DNA of 64,000 bases from Pseudocercospora fijiensis CIRAD86 (taxonomy: Eukaryota > Ascomycota > Dothideomycetes > Mycosphaerellales > Mycosphaerellaceae), in contig NW_006921537.1 in assembly GCF_000340215.1 (NCBI RefSeq), forward strand, positions 1,701,011-1,765,010, written 5' to 3'. Below the pieces are notes generated by a model. It saw only the letters and a list, made by a program, of their open reading frames with translations, was not told where the DNA came from and did no database searches. This document shows positions 22,201 through 31,052 of this stretch, one piece after another. Position 1 is the first letter of the stretch. Each line of letters starts with the position of its first letter. The position numbers and the translations under genes are program-made.

Positions 22201-22650
22201 TCATCATCATCATCATCCTCTTCAGACGACATCGTGCGCTCACCGCGAACACCACCACTCACACCTCGAGCCTCCGACATCCCAATTCCCGGCACACCTT
22301 TCGCAACACAATTCCACAACTCCCGCTCCACGTCTTCCCGTCCAGCTTGGAAAGATCCCAAAGTCAAGAAAGTCGAGCCGTTGCGCTACGCGAATCGATT
22401 GGAGCAGCCGAGGAGATTGCCAAATACGCCGACCAAGTCTCATCAGCCTCCCAGCCCGAAGAGGAAGGAAAGGAAGGAGAATAAGTGTGAGGCTTGTGGA
22501 AGGGCTTTCAGAACGCCGAAGAAGGCGAAGGCGAAGGCGAAGGCGAAAAGGGTGAGTTCGAAGGGTGCGGTGGAAAAGGGTGTGGCTGTGGAACAGACGC
22601 CGAGGAGGAGTACGAGGGAGAGGAGGAGGCCGGCGAGGTATGATTCTTGA
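19246..22650 (+). CDS. large acidic protein of unknown function with three related helical modules
   Basis: Single-exon frame of 1134 aa; I do not recognise the family. Three segments resemble each other: residues about 97-248, 289-430 and 553-722. Each begins with a predicted helix pair centred on an aromatic-rich stretch (IYRDVFRTLSQAGWSPTDSW; ILWFHRRHISPVDAFNTVYH; LFHDLRRRAWGPARSWRLVS) and ends with a hydrophobic/Trp helix (ALFMWVPALQRLV; LLDWVKGLRELY; ALFEWIPDFEEVW). The linkers are Ser- and Asp/Glu-rich, including a poly-Ser run encoded by an ATC-type microsatellite near 22193-22220. The C-terminus has a lone CxxC (KCEACGRAF), a Lys/Ala repeat and a basic tail (RRSTRERRRPARY). No signal peptide or membrane segment. 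A nuclear or scaffolding role would be a guess. The start is the first ATG, MWPFNWLFG. Confidence 0.75.
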   Translation: MWPFNWLFGNPPKEDNLDWEPEQDPPVDGAQGDIEDEPVDDQLGAISTKKLIDGETIEGVAESDEIDEQSFSIQIPGTGEDEDFESIPDVPSWHSRAKTIMAIYRDVFRTLSQAGWSPTDSWMLISSFFDQAKRDLLYRKETTPGLTQRVLDAAEDDDWKSMYCDPFKREYLMRLYEEIEPSYLAHKLFMLYSHRLDEGFDVHLLNAILKRCARTERDPDDAFNKFREETSWDAENALFMWVPALQRLVAPEWTNDELAPPPGGRTIWHPSFIYLDDEAEERHDIMHRNIIEAFADEILWFHRRHISPVDAFNTVYHVWNEHFSNAEDQFYQDHDACVDLIRTFYKPGEEQLKTQIGWVEIDLEQAVYKLVPRHERVVVREAFAELLSRGFNVEYLLQALRGYSLNANPVATFFAYLDQLNPEEELLDWVKGLRELYGPEDHSGDSESSFSSSSSSSDDSDGDVETFRSQEGSSPTSTSKSYVTARGSPASRSTNSYHSAQGSPSSKSNNSSIKDKTPSPKKSASPRARKSPSPAQSYIRFPSDSPAPSHTSDRFLTDFRHTAARQFTELFHDLRRRAWGPARSWRLVSVLAYYFTRMVPSDVLEDDESLSRFVWERSKDSTHFNEIFDAWRHHIYSPGGPVHNAAAEIYPPSARDRFIRAVDAAIGRGMDLSQILDRWETALGRTLSRPSNAVTDLIEWLESADWPSDALFEWIPDFEEVWYSVEQEIDDETGESTLPEINDRVDPPITPIDQLLAEIARAGEDDHEQASNEEEDESHTGSHSNSSENDSDMPDLVPGSEDDDDQDDDDGGDAPGPTATAQDEPGDAEDLPPEGNQGYPAYEGDSTFGPDFSSGGDQLRDNLPSYPNLAEDLGYDVSPAFDATNFPDEDFYNNDWHEGREVVGSDQEIFDQDMREAEEEFDRQQQEELELLAATGNPYSCDFDWDGDVFDDFSRGPVKYVDGETQTSPRTVIDTPMPDAPGSSSSSSSSSSSDDIVRSPRTPPLTPRASDIPIPGTPFATQFHNSRSTSSRPAWKDPKVKKVEPLRYANRLEQPRRLPNTPTKSHQPPSPKRKERKENKCEACGRAFRTPKKAKAKAKAKRVSSKGAVEKGVAVEQTPRRSTRERRRPARYDS

Positions 22651-22803
22651 TAGTCATAACGTTTAGTTCCTACCGTAGCTTTCGAAAACCGAATTTCCAA
22701 AAAAAAATCCGTATCATCACTTCAAATCACAGGGAAGATGAAAAAAAAAACAAGACATCATCTAGTCCCAAAAATATCTTCATCATCACAACCTCCCTAT
22801 CTA

Positions 22804-23112
22804 CTACCATCCCCGCCTAGCAAACTGCTCCTCGACAACCCCTCTCGCCAGATCATTCCTGCTTTTCCAGCTATCCACAATACCCTGCAAAAATATCACG
22901 ACCAACAAAATCCCACAAAGGATCCTCAATCCGAAAACTAACCACTGCTCCCTCTTCAACTCAGCAGCCAAGGCCTCATATCTAGCCTCATCCTCATCGA
23001 TATATGGAATGGTCATTGTTGTCTTTCGTTGTGGTTGGAGGAGATTCAGTGGAGTTTTGATGATAAGAAAGGATTCCGGTTCTCCGTTGATGAGTTGGAG
23101 GATTGTTTCCAA
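22804..23112 (-). CDS. small single-pass membrane protein, 70-102 aa
   Basis: Minus-strand frame encoding 102 aa from the first ATG, or 70 aa from the internal ATG at 23016 (MTIPYIDEDEARYEALAAEL), which I prefer because the sequence before it is irregular. An acidic N-terminal helix is followed by a clear membrane segment (LVFGLRILCGILLVVIFLQG) and a short charged tail (DSWKSRNDLARGVVEEQFAR). It lies tail to tail with the preceding gene, about 150 bases from that gene's stop. Function unknown. The ordered layout argues it is real, but a chance ORF cannot be excluded. Confidence 0.5.
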   Translation of the reverse strand: METILQLINGEPESFLIIKTPLNLLQPQRKTTMTIPYIDEDEARYEALAAELKREQWLVFGLRILCGILLVVIFLQGIVDSWKSRNDLARGVVEEQFARRGW

Positions 23113-23581
23113 GGGCGACGAGGAGGATTGCGGTGATGTAGGATGGTGCTGCCAAGCAGTGCGGCAGTGCGCTCTGTGCTCTGTGCTCGAGACTACACTA
23201 CTGTCTGCGACGTCACGACCACGGCTCCAATCGTGTCGTAGAGTTACGACTCATGGCGGATTTTATGAATGCTGCTGGACAGGTGGTGTAGCAAGCATAT
23301 GGTCGCTGCAAGGTCTGAATGAATTGTGTGGTAGAACGTCATCTCTTTGTATAGGTGTAGTAAAGAAATGCCGAATCCGGCGAAAGAATGCAAAGGTCGA
23401 TTCTCCATCACTTCTATTGGTGTCTCTAAGGCCTTGCTGCGTCTCCAAAGCCTTGCTGTTGCTCCTAACTTGCGATCTCGGCCAGGACTTCCTAGTCCTC
23501 CGGGCTCAATAGGCCGTCGCCAGGCTCAGGCTGTCCTTGCAGTCGATCTGTGACAGAAGGAGTACGGCTTTCGTCTCGCTG
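23113..23581. other. intergenic region
   Basis: About 470 bases, upstream of the small minus-strand membrane-protein gene and downstream of the 751-aa gene. Presumed promoter of the former and 3' end of the latter. No feature recognised; the plus-strand frame at 23009-23512 has no coding character. Confidence 0.45.
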
Positions 23582-25837
23582 CTAGCCCATTGCAGAATCG
23601 AATGGCGGATACGATGGATGAAGCTGGGTATTGTCACTTGGCGCCATCTGAAGTAAGTTATGGGCCATTATTTCGTAGTCCTCGGGAGTTAAAAAGCCAA
23701 TGTTGGGGGAATATTTGTTTCCCAGCTGAGCCGCAGCAGCATTGTATGCTTGGCTCTCATGTTGCTGCCAGCCCGCTGCAGAATCAGATCCTGGATCTGA
23801 ATAGTATGGCTGAGGGCTCTCACTCGGTGTTTCTGCGAGATGGCTGCTGTGCGCCGCTTCTCGAATGCTTTCACTCGGCATAGTAGGTTGTGCTTCTGCG
23901 GGAACACTGCCGGACGCTTCTTGAACCCTTTCGGCATTTGACTTCGAAACGGCTGGCTGCTTGGGCAAAATGAGCACCTCTCCCACCTGCCTCCTTCGTC
24001 GGCGAGGTCTCGTTGATGACGGTTCGTCAGATCGCAGTCTTTTCTGGCTCTGGCCCTCACTCGGGCTTCGGCGCTCATTGCTTCTATCATTGTCCTGTCC
24101 AGCGAGCTTTCTTGAGGGCGCGAGGGCACCTCCGTCGCCGCTATATGGCTGAGGCGTATCGACCGCACTATTAGTATCATCCGATGCGACGGGTTGACTT
24201 CCTCCAGTGGTACTCGCCGGCTCCTTGTCTTCTATCGTCTCCGGGGTCGTCCAAGGATTGCCGTACTTCACCCTCAGGTCATCTGTGAAGAACAGTCGTG
24301 GAAACCAAGTCTCAGCGAACGTCATCGCCTCAGTGAAGATTCTCCAGGCATGTGAGCTTTTAGAGTTGTCGATAGCTAAGAGATGGAATCCAGCTGGCAT
24401 TACGAGCAGTAGTTGTCGAAATTCCATCCTGCGGCGAACAGTCTTGCATGCGTGAGATAACCTTAAATAACATCCCTTTGCGCTAGCCCAACCCTTACAA
24501 GGCTCAGTCTGAACCAAGCCTGTCTCTTTATGGTTGCGTTTATGGTCTTCAATCTGTCGCTCCAGAGTACTCTGGATTGACAAGCAAGCAAGGACATGTC
24601 GCAGTTCCATGAGTCTGGTGAAGTCACTCGAGTGTTCGAACTTGTGCCGAATGCCGTCCATGTCATCCACGACATCGCGGCACAAACGCTCTTCGACTGT
24701 CTCGATGCCCAATTCTTGACATAGCAATCGCAATTTGGCCCGTTCCTCATCGAATGCTTTCTTTGCTCGAAAGTGTGTGATTGATACTTTGAAGTTTTCA
24801 GTGCGAGGCTTTTCGTCTCCTTGATGACCACGATGAGTGGCACTGAAAGTTAAGCACCATGCAAAGGCGCCGGTGCAGGTCAACTGGCATTTGTGGGCAA
24901 ATCGGGTTCTGAAGAGTTCCTTGATGCCACAGCTGGCCTCTGTTGGAGGACCAAACACACACTCCGCGAAAGAAAGCTCCTCGAGATTGGGGAATTCTTC
25001 CTTCGCACTGAGTATGTGATCCAGCAAAATCTTGCTGCCTTCTTGTCCTGCGTCGTTCCCTGCCAGCAGCATCACCTCGACATCCATACCGGAAAATCGC
25101 ACAATCTTGCATTGTCGAGGGTTGAGACCTTCGTACCTGCGGCGGAAGCGGTAGTGATACCAATCGAAAAATTCATAGACACCTTCGCTTTCGAGCGCCT
25201 CGAGCGGCGCGGACGACACAGGCGGATCATTGGCTACCCCAGGAGCTTCTTCGACCGGCATACCGTTGTAGTACCAGTGCCAGACTTTTTGATGAGGCCA
25301 ACCTTTACCGCGTGTGAGTTCCTGCACCTTTTCCGCCAGATCTGGCGAGATTCTGAGATATGATTTATCCAGATGCTGCTTGTGGACGATACTCGCTTGT
25401 GTTCTGGCACTCAAGTCAGATGCATTCGGTCGAGCTGGCTGCTGCGAATGAAGTCGCGATCCGTCGTCGTTTGGCCCTGCAGCAACGGCAACCTCATCGT
25501 TCGCCGTACCAAGATCGGGCAAGTCGTCGCCATCATTCTGGGGAAGCTCCACATCGACACCGGCCTGCTCCTGCGCTTGCTGGTCCGGCCGAGGCTTCCG
25601 AAGTTCTGGATCGAGAACGATCGGATTGTTGAAGCCGCCGAGCGCAAAGGCGTCAGAGGGAGACGGTGTTGGCTGGGTGTATGCTTGAGGTGTTGAGGTG
25701 TTGTTGACAGTAGCTTTCGACGCAGGTCCTTGGCAACTGCGAAGGCCACTGCTGCTGCCAAAAAGGTTGCATGGTTGCTGTTGCTGTTGCTGCAGCTGCA
25801 TCCCATTCGGCTGCTCGCGCTCCTGCTGGCTCTCCAT
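23582..25837 (-). CDS. hypothetical protein, 751 aa, Gln-rich N-terminus
   Basis: Single-exon minus-strand frame; the ATG at 25837 (MESQQEREQPNGM) is preferred over the more upstream 25978 because the extra 47 residues look like leader. The N-terminus has a poly-Gln run encoded by a CAG/CAA microsatellite. The middle, about residues 170-560, looks folded and contains FDWYHYRFRRRYEGL, NLEELSFAECVFG, a Cys-bearing CQLTCTGAFAWCLTF and a long charged helical stretch. The last 200 residues are Pro/Ser-rich with a bipartite basic cluster (RPRRRRRQVGEVLIL) suggesting nuclear import. The LEELSF segment is weakly like fungal F-box or LRR-type proteins, but I see no F-box. I do not recognise the family and assign no function. 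Confidence 0.7.
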   Translation of the reverse strand: MESQQEREQPNGMQLQQQQQQPCNLFGSSSGLRSCQGPASKATVNNTSTPQAYTQPTPSPSDAFALGGFNNPIVLDPELRKPRPDQQAQEQAGVDVELPQNDGDDLPDLGTANDEVAVAAGPNDDGSRLHSQQPARPNASDLSARTQASIVHKQHLDKSYLRISPDLAEKVQELTRGKGWPHQKVWHWYYNGMPVEEAPGVANDPPVSSAPLEALESEGVYEFFDWYHYRFRRRYEGLNPRQCKIVRFSGMDVEVMLLAGNDAGQEGSKILLDHILSAKEEFPNLEELSFAECVFGPPTEASCGIKELFRTRFAHKCQLTCTGAFAWCLTFSATHRGHQGDEKPRTENFKVSITHFRAKKAFDEERAKLRLLCQELGIETVEERLCRDVVDDMDGIRHKFEHSSDFTRLMELRHVLACLSIQSTLERQIEDHKRNHKETGLVQTEPCKGWASAKGCYLRLSHACKTVRRRMEFRQLLLVMPAGFHLLAIDNSKSSHAWRIFTEAMTFAETWFPRLFFTDDLRVKYGNPWTTPETIEDKEPASTTGGSQPVASDDTNSAVDTPQPYSGDGGALAPSRKLAGQDNDRSNERRSPSEGQSQKRLRSDEPSSTRPRRRRRQVGEVLILPKQPAVSKSNAERVQEASGSVPAEAQPTMPSESIREAAHSSHLAETPSESPQPYYSDPGSDSAAGWQQHESQAYNAAAAQLGNKYSPNIGFLTPEDYEIMAHNLLQMAPSDNTQLHPSYPPFDSAMG

Positions 25838-26634
25838 AACGAGTATTTCCAGCTCGTCGCTGCTCGTGTACAGCTGTGATGTCTGACTTGCGCCCTGAAA
25901 TTTTCGTGATTGATGAGGAGACGTGATCGGTTGCTTGCTGTGTATTGTCAATAACTTGTAGCAGAGGGAAGCTCGCAAAATGTGATTTCTATATTGGCTG
26001 AGGACTGCTCCATATCAACACTGTCCTCATCGAGGCGGAATTATGGATCTGAGGACATGACCATATCCCTCAATCAGCAGGCGGCCAAAGCGAGGTCTCG
26101 ACCCTAAATGGAGGGAATGCTGAACGAGAGACCCGGGGAACACGCGGGAGTCCTCAGCCCAAGAGAATCAGGCTGTGCAATCAGCAGCCTCGCGATCGTC
26201 CGCCGAGGAGAAATGCTGTCGGGTTAGCGAAAATAAAATTTGCTCAGACGCCATGATCTTCGGCAAGACGAGAACATCATATCTCGAGATAGGGCAGTAG
26301 AAGCGCCCACGTGGCGGCAAGTCATGTAAAAAAGGAGGGAGAAACTGAGCTTTGGTACTCACGAGGCGCACCTACCAGTGTGAATTTGATCTGTCTACTC
26401 CGGATCAGAGCCATAGTCATACCAGCGCGACGATGGTATTTCAACGATCTGAGCCAGAAGGTTGAGGCAAAGGTGCTTGGACAGCGGATCGACCGTGCCG
26501 TTACAGCGAAGGGTGCAGGGCACAACTCAGTCCAGCGAAACTAGCTGGGGCACTCAGATCAGACATAACATCTGCAGCCTATCTTTGCGACGCTTGCTAA
26601 TCCTCATATACCTCGTTTTTGGAGGCAATCCAGT
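25838..26634. other. intergenic region
   Basis: About 800 bases between two minus-strand genes, so it should hold the 3' end of NAF1 and the promoter of the 751-aa gene. Its frames are short and without coding character. Nothing else seen. Confidence 0.5.
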
Positions 26635-28560
26635 TTATTGCTTGCCATTCTGTTGTGTCCAGTTCTGCAAAATTGCACTGATGTCGGGACCTTGCTGTCC
26701 GGAAGCTTGCGCTTGATGTGGAGCAGGCGCGCCTGCGTAAGCTTGGTTGTAATGGCCTTGCCATCCACCATAAGGCTGCTGCTGCGAAGTCTGCACTTGC
26801 TGTTGATAGAATGCAGGATTAACAAACGTCCCGGAAGGTAGCTGGGCGGATGTACTGGGCTGTTGAACATAGTATTGAGGTTGACTTGCCGGTGCAGGGT
26901 ACTGCTGTCCGTTGTACTGATAGGTCTGGCCGTTGAACACGTAAGTGGATGGGCCCGGACCTTGGAGGTGGCCGTATTGTTGGTAGGGCGCTGTGGAGGC
27001 GGGAGCTGTGTCGGGCTGCGTGTAGGAGGGCTGACGAGGTTGAGCATGTTGCGAGAAGGCCTGTTGAGGCTGATGCTGTCCTCCTCTACCTCCTCGCTGA
27101 TTGAAGCCACCTCTTCCTCTACCGCGATCGCTGCGACCGCGCCCTCTATCGCCGCGTCCACGATCGCCGCGTCCTCTACCTCGGCCACGATCAAAGCCCT
27201 GCTGCGGACGCGGTGGAGGAGCATCCATAAGTTGGTCGAGGTTGTCAGGCCGCTTCAAGGGCTCATAGAAGCCACCAGTCGCTTCGGCGTCGTCATCATC
27301 GTAGCTCAAACCTCCGCCACCATAGGATTGAGAAGGCGCGTCATTACCGCGGACGTAGGATTGCCCGTAATCATTTGTAGGCGTACTGAACATGTTACCT
27401 TGGTTGAAGTCACTCCTCGAAAATGCAGCTTTGCCACCTCTCTTGGCCAGTTTCTTCTGCCGCTTGTATTCAGCTTCCTTTTCGTCATCTGAGAATTCCA
27501 TCTCATCCTCGTTGACTTCCTCGTCGTGTATATTGGAGGCATCTGTGCCCTTGAGGTTCTTGAGAGGCTGCGTGAAGACAAAAGTGCTGTGACTGTCGAC
27601 GTAGAAGACCTTGGCGCCGTATTCCAGGCCCAATTCCTCAATCTCTTTCTGGTTCGTGAAAGCGACGCTGTACAGGGGTTCTTGGACTCTGCCAAATGTG
27701 TCTGCAACGGCACCAATGACTTGGCGCTGTTCGTTGCAGAGAACTGAGCCGCTTTCGAGAACCTGATATTCGCCAGGTGTGGCGCCTTTGATAAGCGCCA
27801 TATTCTCGACTGTCTTGTCGACTACTCCGAGGAATGTCAACTTTGTCTCCGGAGTGATGGTCAGGTCTGGCTTGGGCACGATCTCTTCCTTCACCTCGTT
27901 CGCCGTCCGCGGCTGATGATCTCCGCCGCTTTTGCCTCCGCCCTTATTATCACCGTCTTCGTCTCCATCTCCGCTCATGAGTATCTTGGCTGCGGTTGCG
28001 GGATCGAGCATCTCGTAGCCATCATCGCTGCCACTATCCGAGTCATCTGAAGAGTCCGAAGATGTGTCCGAATCTGACGAAGATTCAGCATCTGACTCGT
28101 CGAACCGCCACTCGGCATGCTTGCTGCTTTTCTGCGCTGCCGCCGCTGCCATGAACTCGGCATCTTCTATCACCTTCGGTGGTGCATTCAGGCCATCAGT
28201 GTCTAGCATTGGCACGTCTGCTTCAGTCGTCTCTGTTTTCAGTGCACCGCCTCCAGATTGGCCATGTTGAGCATGCGATAGTGACGGCTCGCGCTCTATG
28301 GCCGTCGTCGCTTCGAATGCACGGTCTTCTTGGGGGTCAGGTGTAGGCTGCGCAGCATTATGAGGTGCCGATTTGGGCGGTGGTATGGCAGATGTGGTCG
28401 CGTTCGCAGCGCCGTAGACGTCGTCCCAATTATCGTCGTCGTCGTCCATTTCGTGTCGTGTCTCTGCGGTGACTTCTGATGCAGCTTCTCGTCGCACGCG
28501 CTTCGCAGGCCTTGCTTCGTCTGGATGGCACAAGTGATGTTCTTCAACAGGACCTGCCAT
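26635..28560 (-). CDS. NAF1: Naf1, box H/ACA RNP assembly factor
   Basis: Naf1 escorts newly made H/ACA small nucleolar RNPs and is replaced by Gar1 on maturation; it works in the nucleus. Single exon, 641 aa. After an acidic, Ser/Asp-rich N-terminus with a basic nuclear-localisation-like cluster (RPAKRVRRE), the Gar1/Naf1 core at about residues 238-350 contains LTFLGVVDKTVENMALIKG, VLESGSVLCNEQRQVIGAV, DTFGRVQEPLYSVAF and KVFYVDSHSTFVFT. It is followed by an acidic stretch (EDEMEFSDDEKEAEYKRQKK). About residues 453-495 hold an RGG/RGR-rich RNA-binding region, and the last 130 residues are Gln/Pro/Tyr-rich and probably disordered. Length and order match fungal Naf1 rather than the much shorter Gar1. 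It is head to head with ALG9. Confidence 0.9.
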   Translation of the reverse strand: MAGPVEEHHLCHPDEARPAKRVRREAASEVTAETRHEMDDDDDNWDDVYGAANATTSAIPPPKSAPHNAAQPTPDPQEDRAFEATTAIEREPSLSHAQHGQSGGGALKTETTEADVPMLDTDGLNAPPKVIEDAEFMAAAAAQKSSKHAEWRFDESDAESSSDSDTSSDSSDDSDSGSDDGYEMLDPATAAKILMSGDGDEDGDNKGGGKSGGDHQPRTANEVKEEIVPKPDLTITPETKLTFLGVVDKTVENMALIKGATPGEYQVLESGSVLCNEQRQVIGAVADTFGRVQEPLYSVAFTNQKEIEELGLEYGAKVFYVDSHSTFVFTQPLKNLKGTDASNIHDEEVNEDEMEFSDDEKEAEYKRQKKLAKRGGKAAFSRSDFNQGNMFSTPTNDYGQSYVRGNDAPSQSYGGGGLSYDDDDAEATGGFYEPLKRPDNLDQLMDAPPPRPQQGFDRGRGRGRGDRGRGDRGRGRSDRGRGRGGFNQRGGRGGQHQPQQAFSQHAQPRQPSYTQPDTAPASTAPYQQYGHLQGPGPSTYVFNGQTYQYNGQQYPAPASQPQYYVQQPSTSAQLPSGTFVNPAFYQQQVQTSQQQPYGGWQGHYNQAYAGAPAPHQAQASGQQGPDISAILQNWTQQNGKQ

Positions 28561-28766
28561 GTATGCTTGGCTAGCTCATGATTTGGAAGGAGCGTCTGGT
28601 CCTCGAAAAAAGTCAGAGCTTCCCGGACCCTGCATGCCGGCAATCTGGTGTGTATAGAGCTCCGTCCCGGCACTCCTCCGACGGCTCCTTTCCACCCACT
28701 GCCACTGGCCACTGCAGCGCGCCCCAACTTTCACCACCCACACCCACACCACACCACCGCGCCAAT
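28561..28766. promoter_or_regulatory. 206-bp bidirectional promoter NAF1/ALG9
   Basis: Only 206 bases separate the start codons of the divergent NAF1 and ALG9 genes, so one compact region must serve both. The ALG9-side leader contains repeated CCACCCACAC-type motifs just before the ATG. An in-frame ATG for ALG9 at 28578 would leave almost no promoter, which supports the start at 28767. Confidence 0.6.
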
Positions 28767-30659
28767 ATGGCCATGGCGCCAAAAGACGTGAAGAAGGCAG
28801 GCGCAGGCCAAGCCAGGACAAGGACGGCGTCAAAGTCGCCTCACCGGCCGACAAAAGTGCAACTGCCATCCGGCCTGCCTCCACGCCAAGCACACGCGCC
28901 GTATGCAGTCCTTCTCGACGCACGCGCAGCCTTCTGCGTGCTGTTCGGGAGCCATCTCGTCGCCGCACTGTACAGCCCTGTTCAGGATTGCGACGAAGTC
29001 TTCAACTACTGGGAAGCGACGCACTACCTCAACCACGGCCACGGCTTCCAGACCTGGGAGTATTCCCCCGCATATGCCATCCGCTCCTGGACATATGCCG
29101 CCCTCCATGCCCTCGTCACGCCACTTGCCACCTTCCTGCCTTCCGCTCCCCCAAAGCTCGCCCAATTCTATCTTCTCCGAATCGTGCTCGGACTGGTCTG
29201 TGCCCTCTGCGAGACCCGACTGTTCTCCACCATCACATCGACTCTCAATCCCCGCGTCGCCATTTTCTACCTGTTCGTCACCATCACCGCGCCGGGCATG
29301 TACCATGCCGCCACTGCATACTTGCCTAGTGCCTTCGCCATGTACTGTGTTGCTCTGGGTATCGCTGCGTTCATGGACTGGCGTGGCGGCTTGCGAACTG
29401 CTCAAGGAATATGGTGCTTTGGGATTGGTGCATGCATTGGCTGGCCATTCGCCGCAGCGATGGCTTTGCCTTTCCTGGGAGAAGAACTGCTTCTGGCATC
29501 TTTGAGCGACTGGGTCGGCAGGAAAGAGCTCTTCTGGCGCGTGGTCGATGGAGTCGTGCGCACATTGCTGGTGCTCAGTGTCCAGGTGGCAGTCGACTGC
29601 TTCTTCTACAAAAAGTTGACCATCGTGCCGCTGAACATGGTCTGGTACAACGTATTCAGCTCCAGAGGACCACATCTCTACGGAACTGAGCCCTGGCACT
29701 TCTACCTGCGTAATCTCTTCCTCAACTTCCACCTCTGGCTCATTTTGGCCCTCTTGTCCATGCCACTGCTATTTGCTCAGCACTTCCTGAAAGCCAAAGC
29801 TGCCACCAAGGCAAGCTATCTGCGCGGCGCCATCTTCCTCTCACCCTTCTACCTGTGGCTTGCCATCTTCACCCTGCAGCCGCACAAGGAGGAACGTTTC
29901 ATGTACCCGGCATACCCAGCCCTGGCACTGAACGCTGCTGTCGCCTTCCATATCATCCTCGCCAATCTGGGCTCGAACGATGCGAAAGACTTTGTCGGCA
30001 AGATCCCGGTCCAGCTGCGGCTGCTTGCAATCATTGCCTTCGTAACCTTGGCCACAGCACTTGCTGCCTTCCGGACCGTTGGCACCATGACCGCCTACCA
30101 AGCACCGTTATCGATCTACGAGCCGCTACACCGGCCTGGAGTATCGAAGCCTGGAGACCAGGTCTGTCTCGGCAAGGAATGGTATCGCTTTCCTTCACAC
30201 TATCTCCTCCCGGAAGGAGTGCGGGCCAAGTTCATTCGAAGCGAGTTTAGAGGCCTCCTCCCTGGCGAGTTCTCTGAAGCTGGACAAGGCTTCGGTCTTT
30301 TTCCAGGTACCTGGCTTGTTCCCCCAGGCATGAATGATGAAAATCGCGAAGACCTTGGGAAGTACACGGATCTCAAGCGCTGCAACTTCATCGTCGATGT
30401 CAATCTGCCGAGTACGGAGACAACGACCGCTGAGCCCAACTTCCTTGCGGATGATCAGCACTGGGAGAAGGTGAAGTGCTTGCCATTCCTGGATGCAACC
30501 TCGACCAACTCGATCGCGCGACTGGGCTGGATCCCAGATCTTCCTTTTGTACCACTCAAATACAAGCCAGTCTATGGAGACTACTGCTTGCTGAAGCGAA
30601 GAAAGCAGTCTGCAAGCGACACTAAGCAGCCACTTCCCAGCATCGAGACATTGCTCTGA
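28767..30659 (+). CDS. ALG9: Alg9-type dolichyl-phosphomannose alpha-1,2-mannosyltransferase (GT22)
   Basis: Adds alpha-1,2-linked mannoses to the lipid-linked oligosaccharide in the ER lumen during N-glycan assembly. Single exon, 630 aa, with about ten hydrophobic segments. The GT22 catalytic loop appears near residue 75: VQDCDEVFNYWEATHYL, then GHGFQTWEYSPAYAIRSW, which matches Alg9 more closely than the GPI mannosyltransferases or Alg12. A second family signature, HKEERFMYPAYP, lies near residue 372. The C-terminal 150 residues form a luminal domain. The start at 28767 (MAMAPKDVKK) is chosen because the extra upstream in-frame 63 residues are Pro/Ser/His-rich leader-like sequence. The Asp/Glu pair of the first loop is intact, so the enzyme should be active. 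Confidence 0.92.
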   Translation: MAMAPKDVKKAGAGQARTRTASKSPHRPTKVQLPSGLPPRQAHAPYAVLLDARAAFCVLFGSHLVAALYSPVQDCDEVFNYWEATHYLNHGHGFQTWEYSPAYAIRSWTYAALHALVTPLATFLPSAPPKLAQFYLLRIVLGLVCALCETRLFSTITSTLNPRVAIFYLFVTITAPGMYHAATAYLPSAFAMYCVALGIAAFMDWRGGLRTAQGIWCFGIGACIGWPFAAAMALPFLGEELLLASLSDWVGRKELFWRVVDGVVRTLLVLSVQVAVDCFFYKKLTIVPLNMVWYNVFSSRGPHLYGTEPWHFYLRNLFLNFHLWLILALLSMPLLFAQHFLKAKAATKASYLRGAIFLSPFYLWLAIFTLQPHKEERFMYPAYPALALNAAVAFHIILANLGSNDAKDFVGKIPVQLRLLAIIAFVTLATALAAFRTVGTMTAYQAPLSIYEPLHRPGVSKPGDQVCLGKEWYRFPSHYLLPEGVRAKFIRSEFRGLLPGEFSEAGQGFGLFPGTWLVPPGMNDENREDLGKYTDLKRCNFIVDVNLPSTETTTAEPNFLADDQHWEKVKCLPFLDATSTNSIARLGWIPDLPFVPLKYKPVYGDYCLLKRRKQSASDTKQPLPSIETLL

Positions 30660-31052
30660 GAAGATTTTCAAAGATGTGCTGTCAGCTCGGTCCCCCACTC
30701 CTAAGCTGTTTCCTTTGGAACAGACAACCGGCCACTACTACATCACCCGACGGTTGACTTCTTCCAGCAGTCAATTTCTGTCACGTGATAGTAGAGACTG
30801 CCCCATGTTCAGCGTGATCTGCATGCAGAGACATCTGCGCTTGACCACGCTAAAAGCGCGGGAAGACTTTCCCCGACGCGGTTTGGCTTGGCTTGGGTAC
30901 CTTATCTCTATCATGGATCTCTCCGGCCGAGCAGCGCTCCCCTATCGTTAGACGCGCTCTACAGAGCAGTACACTGTCGTTACTCTGCCCATAATGTCAA
31001 TGCCATACCGATAGCATAAAATGACCTCGCCTCCCGCACCACTCACTGGGCC
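30660..31052. other. intergenic region
   Basis: About 390 bases between ALG9 and the DUF3445-type gene, both plus strand. No repeats or RNA genes seen; presumed terminator and promoter sequences. Confidence 0.45.

Noticed and set aside
28578..28766. Extended N-terminus for ALG9 from the upstream in-frame ATG
   Set aside because: The added residues are leader-like and would leave only 17 bases to the divergent NAF1 start codon.
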